Assembly: GCA_021775515.1 (NCBI GenBank)
Contig: JAJFHR010000082.1
Coordinates: 1 to 9,726 of the forward strand
Origin: Hyphomicrobiales bacterium
Lineage (GTDB): Bacteria > Pseudomonadota > Alphaproteobacteria > Rhizobiales > JAJFHR01
Direction: 5' to 3'
DNA: 9,726 bases
The first letter of the stretch is position 1. Each line of letters opens with the position of its first letter. The notes under the pieces are model-generated. The model made no database searches. It was given only the letters and a program-made list of their open reading frames with translations, and was not told where the DNA came from. Positions 5,587 to 9,726 of this stretch are shown piece by piece. Both the position numbers and the translations under genes were made by a program.

Positions 5587-7054
5587 GGATGTTCCTTTCT
5601 GTCTGGTTGAAACCGGTGGCAAGGGCATTCGCATTACAGCAATCAGCAAGGCGGCGGCGGGCCATGGCGTTAAAGTTGGTCAACCGCTAAATGATGCGCG
5701 GGCGATCTGCCCGCAACTTGCCTCTTATCCGGCAGATAGCCGGGCGGATATGGAGGGCCTTAAGTCTTTAGCGCAATGGTGTGATCGATATTCACCCTCT
5801 GTTTCTTTGATTGCACCGGATAGTATCGCCATCGATACCACGGGATGTGCCCACCTCTTCGGTGGAGAAGCTGCGCTGTTGCAAGATGTGATGAGGAGGC
5901 TGCAATGGATGAAGCTTACAGTTCGTACCGGGCTGGCCGAGACCCTAGCTGCTGCCCGGGCGATTGCTCTTTTTGCCGATATTAATGCCATCGGGGACCG
6001 AATTGTGCCGCATGGGCAGATCGCCGCTGCAACGAATGACCTGCCGGTAGAGGCTCTTGATCTTTGTTTTGATATAGTTGTTTTGTTGCGGCGTCTCGGT
6101 CTGAAAACAATTGGCGCGGTTGCTGCGGTCCCGCGTCATGCCTTGGCCCGGCGGTTTCAGTCAAAACAGGCGGCGGGAGATGTCTGCCTCAGGTTGGACC
6201 ATCTGTATGGCAGACGTGGCCAAGCCTTTCAACCGCTCAAACCGGCTCCCCTCTACCGCGCGCGCATGGGATGCAATGATCCGATCCTGGACATTGTCAG
6301 CCTGGAATATGGATTGGGTTATTTGTTGAACGATCTGGTCCGCCAGCTTGAAGGCGATGGTGTTGGTGTCAGGACACTCACCCTGACAGCCTGCCGGGTT
6401 GACGGTAGTACACGTGCGGTTCAGGCCGGGCTTAGCAGACCCAACAGAAATCCGTCTCATCTGCAAAGGCTGCTTAAAGAACGGCTTGAGCAGATTGATC
6501 CGGGCGAAGGCATTGATACGCTTATTCTGTCTGCGGATGCCGTGCAGGTTTTTGATCCGCGTCAGAAAAATCTGGATGGAACCAGTACTCTAAAAAGCGA
6601 AGAGACGTCAGTTCTAATTGACCGGCTGGCAAATCGTCTGGGGGCAAAAAATGTCTACCGCACGATACCGGTCGAAAGCCATATTCCCGAGCGCGCGCAA
6701 AAACCTGTTGCGGTTAACGATCGAACGGTCTGGTTAGAACACAGCATAAAACCGGATCGCCCGTTTCGTCTTCTGGCTCGCCCCGAAACCATATCCGCCA
6801 TTGCTGAAGTGCCCGATGGTCCACCGCTTCAATTTATCTGGCGTCGGATTATCCGCCGGGTTGTACATGCCCGGGGGCCGGAGCGAATTGCTCCGGAATG
6901 GTGGCTTCAGGGTGCAGCTGATGACGAGGTTCGGGATTATTATGAGGTTGAGGATACACAAGGTCATCGTTACTGGCTTTATCGGGCGGGACTTTATCAA
7001 GATCCGGTGCGCAAGGGGCCGCCCTTATGGTTCATGCATGGTTTGTTTGCCTAA
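5483..7054 (+). CDS. imuB: ImuB, catalytically inactive Y-family polymerase homologue
   Basis: ImuB is a Y-family polymerase relative that has lost polymerase activity and links DnaE2 to the sliding clamp. The 523-residue product starts MRRFLFIWLPRFAVERF. Where active Y-family enzymes carry the first catalytic aspartate (DMDxFF), this protein has IWLPRF. At the second motif (SIDE) it has AIDTT (D118 followed by threonine), so the acidic pair is incomplete, as is normal for ImuB. Little-finger and C-terminal regions follow, including a possible clamp-binding segment, QKNLDG (from Q361), and VESHIPERA. The frame is open further upstream to 5318, but family similarity begins at the ATG at 5483. 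The GGGA at 5477-5480 is too close for a good ribosome site, suggesting translation coupled to imuA. The gene ends 9 bases before dnaE2. Confidence 0.93.
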   Translation: MRRFLFIWLPRFAVERFLHARRIRATSLRLDVLDEDVPFCLVETGGKGIRITAISKAAAGHGVKVGQPLNDARAICPQLASYPADSRADMEGLKSLAQWCDRYSPSVSLIAPDSIAIDTTGCAHLFGGEAALLQDVMRRLQWMKLTVRTGLAETLAAARAIALFADINAIGDRIVPHGQIAAATNDLPVEALDLCFDIVVLLRRLGLKTIGAVAAVPRHALARRFQSKQAAGDVCLRLDHLYGRRGQAFQPLKPAPLYRARMGCNDPILDIVSLEYGLGYLLNDLVRQLEGDGVGVRTLTLTACRVDGSTRAVQAGLSRPNRNPSHLQRLLKERLEQIDPGEGIDTLILSADAVQVFDPRQKNLDGTSTLKSEETSVLIDRLANRLGAKNVYRTIPVESHIPERAQKPVAVNDRTVWLEHSIKPDRPFRLLARPETISAIAEVPDGPPLQFIWRRIIRRVVHARGPERIAPEWWLQGAADDEVRDYYEVEDTQGHRYWLYRAGLYQDPVRKGPPLWFMHGLFA

Positions 7055-7063
7055 GGAAATGTT

Positions 7064-9726
7064 ATGGTTGAATATGCGGAACTTCAGGTAACGACGAATT
7101 TCAGTTTTTTGCGTGGTGCCTCTCATCCTGAAGAACTGGTGGCCACCGCCAAAGACCTCGGGTTATCCGCACTTGCCATTACAGATCGTAACTCCCTGGC
7201 GGGCATCGTGCGGGCACATCTGGCTGCGAAGGATGCAGGTTTAAGACTGATCATCGGCTGCCGTTTAGACCTTATCGAGAATATAAGCGTTTTGTGCTAT
7301 CCGCACAGCCGGCAGGCTTATGGCCGCTTATGCCGGCTTTTAACCCGCGGGAAAAGGGCGGCACCCAAAGGCGAATGTCATATCAATCTAAGCGACCTTG
7401 TTGAATTTAGTGAAGATCAAAGCCTGATTGTTATTGCTCCCGATGTTCTTGATGCCTCTTTTGCCGCCGCCCTCAAACGGCTTGTGGTAGCCTGTCCGGG
7501 GAATGTCTGGCTTGCCGCAGATTACCTTTATCGCAATGATGACCGGCGGCGGCTTGTACAGATCGACCGGATGTCGAACCAATATGGCACGCCCCTGGTT
7601 GCGACAAATGATGTGCATTACCATGTGCCTGCTCGCCGGCCCCTGCAGGATGTTGTCACCTGTATTCGGGAAAAATGCCGGATTATAGAAGCGGGGTTCA
7701 AGCTGGCGGCCAATGCTGAGCGGCATCTAAAACCCGCTGGCGAGATGTTCCGTCTTTTCAAAGGGCATGAAGACGCGCTTTTGCGCACCGTTAGGATTGC
7801 TGAAAAGTGCCGATTTTCGCTTGATGAACTGGCCTATGAATATCCGGACGAAACCGTTCCCCCGGGCATGACGCCGCAGGATTATCTTACCGAACTGACC
7901 TGGAAAGGAGCGGACTGGCGTTATCAGAATAAAATACCAAAAAAGGTTCGCAAGACATTGCTCAAGGAATTGGCATTAATCGAGAAACTGGATTATGCGC
8001 CCTATTTTTTGACGGTTTATGACATTGTTCATTACGCCCGGTCAGTGGGCATTCTTTGCCAGGGCCGGGGGTCGGCGGCTAATTCCGCTATTTGTTATTG
8101 CATTGGTGTTACCTCTGTTGATCCGGCTAAAATAAATCTGTTGTTTGAGCGTTTTATATCGGAAGCACGCAAGGAGCCCCCTGATATTGATGTTGATTTT
8201 GAACACGAACGCCGCGAAGAGGTCATTCAATATATCTATCAACGGTACGGTCGCCACCGGGCCGGTCTGACGGCAACGGTTATTACCTATCGACAGCGCA
8301 GTGCGGTTCGTGAAGTCGGCAAGGTCATGGGCTTGAGCGAAGATGTTACCGGCGCTCTGGCGCGAACGGCGTGGGGCTCGACGTCAGCCAGTGTCGACCA
8401 GGAGAAAGTTGTAGAAGCCGGTCTTGATCTTAACGATCCTCATCTGGCGCAAACGATTGAACTTACCAAACAGCTGATGGGTTTTCCCCGCCACCTTTCC
8501 CAGCACGTCGGCGGGTTTGTGCTGACACAAGGACCTTTGGAAGAAACCGTTCCTATCGGTAATGCGGCGATGGATGAGCGCACATTCATCGAATGGGACA
8601 AGGATGATATCGACGCGCTTAAAATCCTTAAGGTCGATGTGCTTGGCCTTGGCATGTTGAGTTGCATTCGTAAATGCTTTGATCTGATCAGCACATGTCA
8701 TAAGCGCGAGTATAATCTGGCAAGCTTGCCGCAGGAGGATCCGGCCGTATACCGCATGTTGCAAAAAGCCGATGCGATTGGGGTTTTTCAGGTTGAAAGC
8801 CGTGCGCAAATGAATATGTTGCCGCGCCTCAAACCGGAAAAATTCTATGACCTGGTAATTGAAGTGGCAATCGTCCGGCCCGGGCCAATTCAAGGAGATA
8901 TGGTGCATCCTTATCTGCGCCGCCGGGACGGTCTTGAAGCGGTTGAATATCCATCACCCAGCCTTGAGCATGGCCCGCCGGATGAACTGGAACGTATTTT
9001 GGGGCGAACGCTTGGGGTGCCGCTGTTTCAGGAACAGGCCATGCAGATTGCTATTGATGCGGCAAAATTTTCGTCCGATGAAGCCAATCAGCTTCGCCGC
9101 GCCATGGCAACTTTTAGAAGACTGGGCACGATTGGCACGTTGCAGGAAAAGCTCATTGGCCGGTTGGTGGCACGCGGTTATGAGCCGGATTTTGCCTTGC
9201 GCTGTTTTGAACAGATCAAGGGATTTGGCGATTATGGTTTTCCCGAAAGCCATGCGGCCAGTTTTGCGCTGCTGGCTTATGTTTCCGCCTGGATCAAATG
9301 TCATTACCCGGAGGTTTTTTGCGTTGGCTTACTTAATTCACAGCCTATGGGTTTTTATGCACCAGCGCAGATTGTCAGGGATGCCCGCGAACATAATGTC
9401 GAGGTGCGTAGCGTTGATATCAACCATTCCGAATGGGATAATACGCTTGAAAAACGTGAAAACGGTACATGGGCTGTCCGTCTAGGGTTCCGCCAGGTTG
9501 ATGGCTTGCGAAGCGATGCCGCCGAAAAGATTGTTAAGGCGCGCCGAATAAAGCGATTTGAAGATATGGCGCAGATTCACAAACAAACGGCTGTTTCGGT
9601 GAAAATTCTTGAGCGTCTGGCATCTGCCGATGCTTTCCGGTCATTGGGTATGGACCGGCGCCAGGCGCTGTGGCAGGTTCGAAATCTGATAGATGCACCG
9701 GAGCTTCCTTTGTTTGACCACGCAAA
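7064..9726 (+). CDS. dnaE2: Error-prone DNA polymerase DnaE2 (ImuC), 3' truncated by window
   Basis: DnaE2 is a C-family DNA polymerase related to the replicative alpha subunit and carries out SOS-induced mutagenic lesion bypass with ImuA and ImuB. The frame is open for 887 codons to the right edge, out of roughly 1030-1090 in the family, so the C-terminal region is missing. The N-terminal PHP domain begins VEYAELQVTTNFSFLRGASHP and includes ALAITDRNSLAG. The palm holds CQGRGSAANS, then PPDIDVDFEHE with catalytic D376 and D378, and KVDVLGLG with D525. Further conserved parts are QHVGGFVLTQGPL, GVFQVESRAQM and the FGDYGFPESHAASFA finger region. AAGGAA (7053-7058) overlaps the imuB stop and is five bases from the ATG. 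An out-of-frame ATG at 7059 runs only ten codons. No frameshift was found at several points checked along the gene. Confidence 0.97.
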   Translation, partial: MVEYAELQVTTNFSFLRGASHPEELVATAKDLGLSALAITDRNSLAGIVRAHLAAKDAGLRLIIGCRLDLIENISVLCYPHSRQAYGRLCRLLTRGKRAAPKGECHINLSDLVEFSEDQSLIVIAPDVLDASFAAALKRLVVACPGNVWLAADYLYRNDDRRRLVQIDRMSNQYGTPLVATNDVHYHVPARRPLQDVVTCIREKCRIIEAGFKLAANAERHLKPAGEMFRLFKGHEDALLRTVRIAEKCRFSLDELAYEYPDETVPPGMTPQDYLTELTWKGADWRYQNKIPKKVRKTLLKELALIEKLDYAPYFLTVYDIVHYARSVGILCQGRGSAANSAICYCIGVTSVDPAKINLLFERFISEARKEPPDIDVDFEHERREEVIQYIYQRYGRHRAGLTATVITYRQRSAVREVGKVMGLSEDVTGALARTAWGSTSASVDQEKVVEAGLDLNDPHLAQTIELTKQLMGFPRHLSQHVGGFVLTQGPLEETVPIGNAAMDERTFIEWDKDDIDALKILKVDVLGLGMLSCIRKCFDLISTCHKREYNLASLPQEDPAVYRMLQKADAIGVFQVESRAQMNMLPRLKPEKFYDLVIEVAIVRPGPIQGDMVHPYLRRRDGLEAVEYPSPSLEHGPPDELERILGRTLGVPLFQEQAMQIAIDAAKFSSDEANQLRRAMATFRRLGTIGTLQEKLIGRLVARGYEPDFALRCFEQIKGFGDYGFPESHAASFALLAYVSAWIKCHYPEVFCVGLLNSQPMGFYAPAQIVRDAREHNVEVRSVDINHSEWDNTLEKRENGTWAVRLGFRQVDGLRSDAAEKIVKARRIKRFEDMAQIHKQTAVSVKILERLASADAFRSLGMDRRQALWQVRNLIDAPELPLFDHA

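Noticed and set aside
7059..7091. ATG at 7059 as a dnaE2 start or small leader peptide
   Set aside because: It is out of frame with DnaE2 and stops after ten codons. The ATG at 7064 gives the conserved VEYAELQVT start with a proper ribosome site.
8384..8908. 174-codon open frame on the minus strand inside dnaE2
   Set aside because: It is antisense to conserved DnaE2 sequence including D525 and QHVGGFVL. The protein resembles nothing I recognise, so it is a coding shadow.

Overview
The window carries eight genes, all on the + strand, in two functional blocks. The organism is probably an alphaproteobacterium. The best evidence is the imuA-imuB-dnaE2 mutagenesis cassette preceded by a GAAC-N7-GAAC motif, which is the reverse complement of the alphaproteobacterial LexA box GTTC-N7-GTTC. 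Base composition looks mid-GC by eye. No RNA gene, insertion sequence, CRISPR array or gene-free stretch longer than about 100 bases was seen.

Bases 1-4723 form an aromatic ring-cleavage block. It starts with an unusual single-chain protein that joins an extradiol (LigB/4,5-DOPA dioxygenase type) domain to an intradiol (protocatechuate 3,4-dioxygenase beta type) domain. Next come a CatC muconolactone isomerase, an intradiol dioxygenase of the catechol/hydroxyquinol 1,2-dioxygenase group, a CatB muconate cycloisomerase and a BKACE-family (DUF849) beta-keto acid cleavage enzyme. Read together, they suggest catechol -> cis,cis-muconate -> muconolactone -> 3-oxoadipate enol-lactone. After an enol-lactone hydrolase step that is not in the window, BKACE could split 3-oxoadipate with acetyl-CoA into succinyl-CoA and acetoacetate, replacing the usual CoA-transferase and thiolase.

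Bases 4724-9726 hold the SOS mutagenesis operon: a LexA box, imuA, imuB (overlapping the imuA end by 104 bases) and dnaE2 (ImuC), which runs off the right edge after 887 codons. ImuA and ImuB are accessory proteins for the error-prone polymerase DnaE2 in translesion synthesis.

The most unusual item is the extradiol-intradiol fusion. Two further points are the mismatch between the hydroxyquinol-like dioxygenase and its CatB/CatC neighbours, and the BKACE at the end of a catechol pathway. The left gene appears to lack only the first base of its start codon. The right gene is truncated by the window edge.
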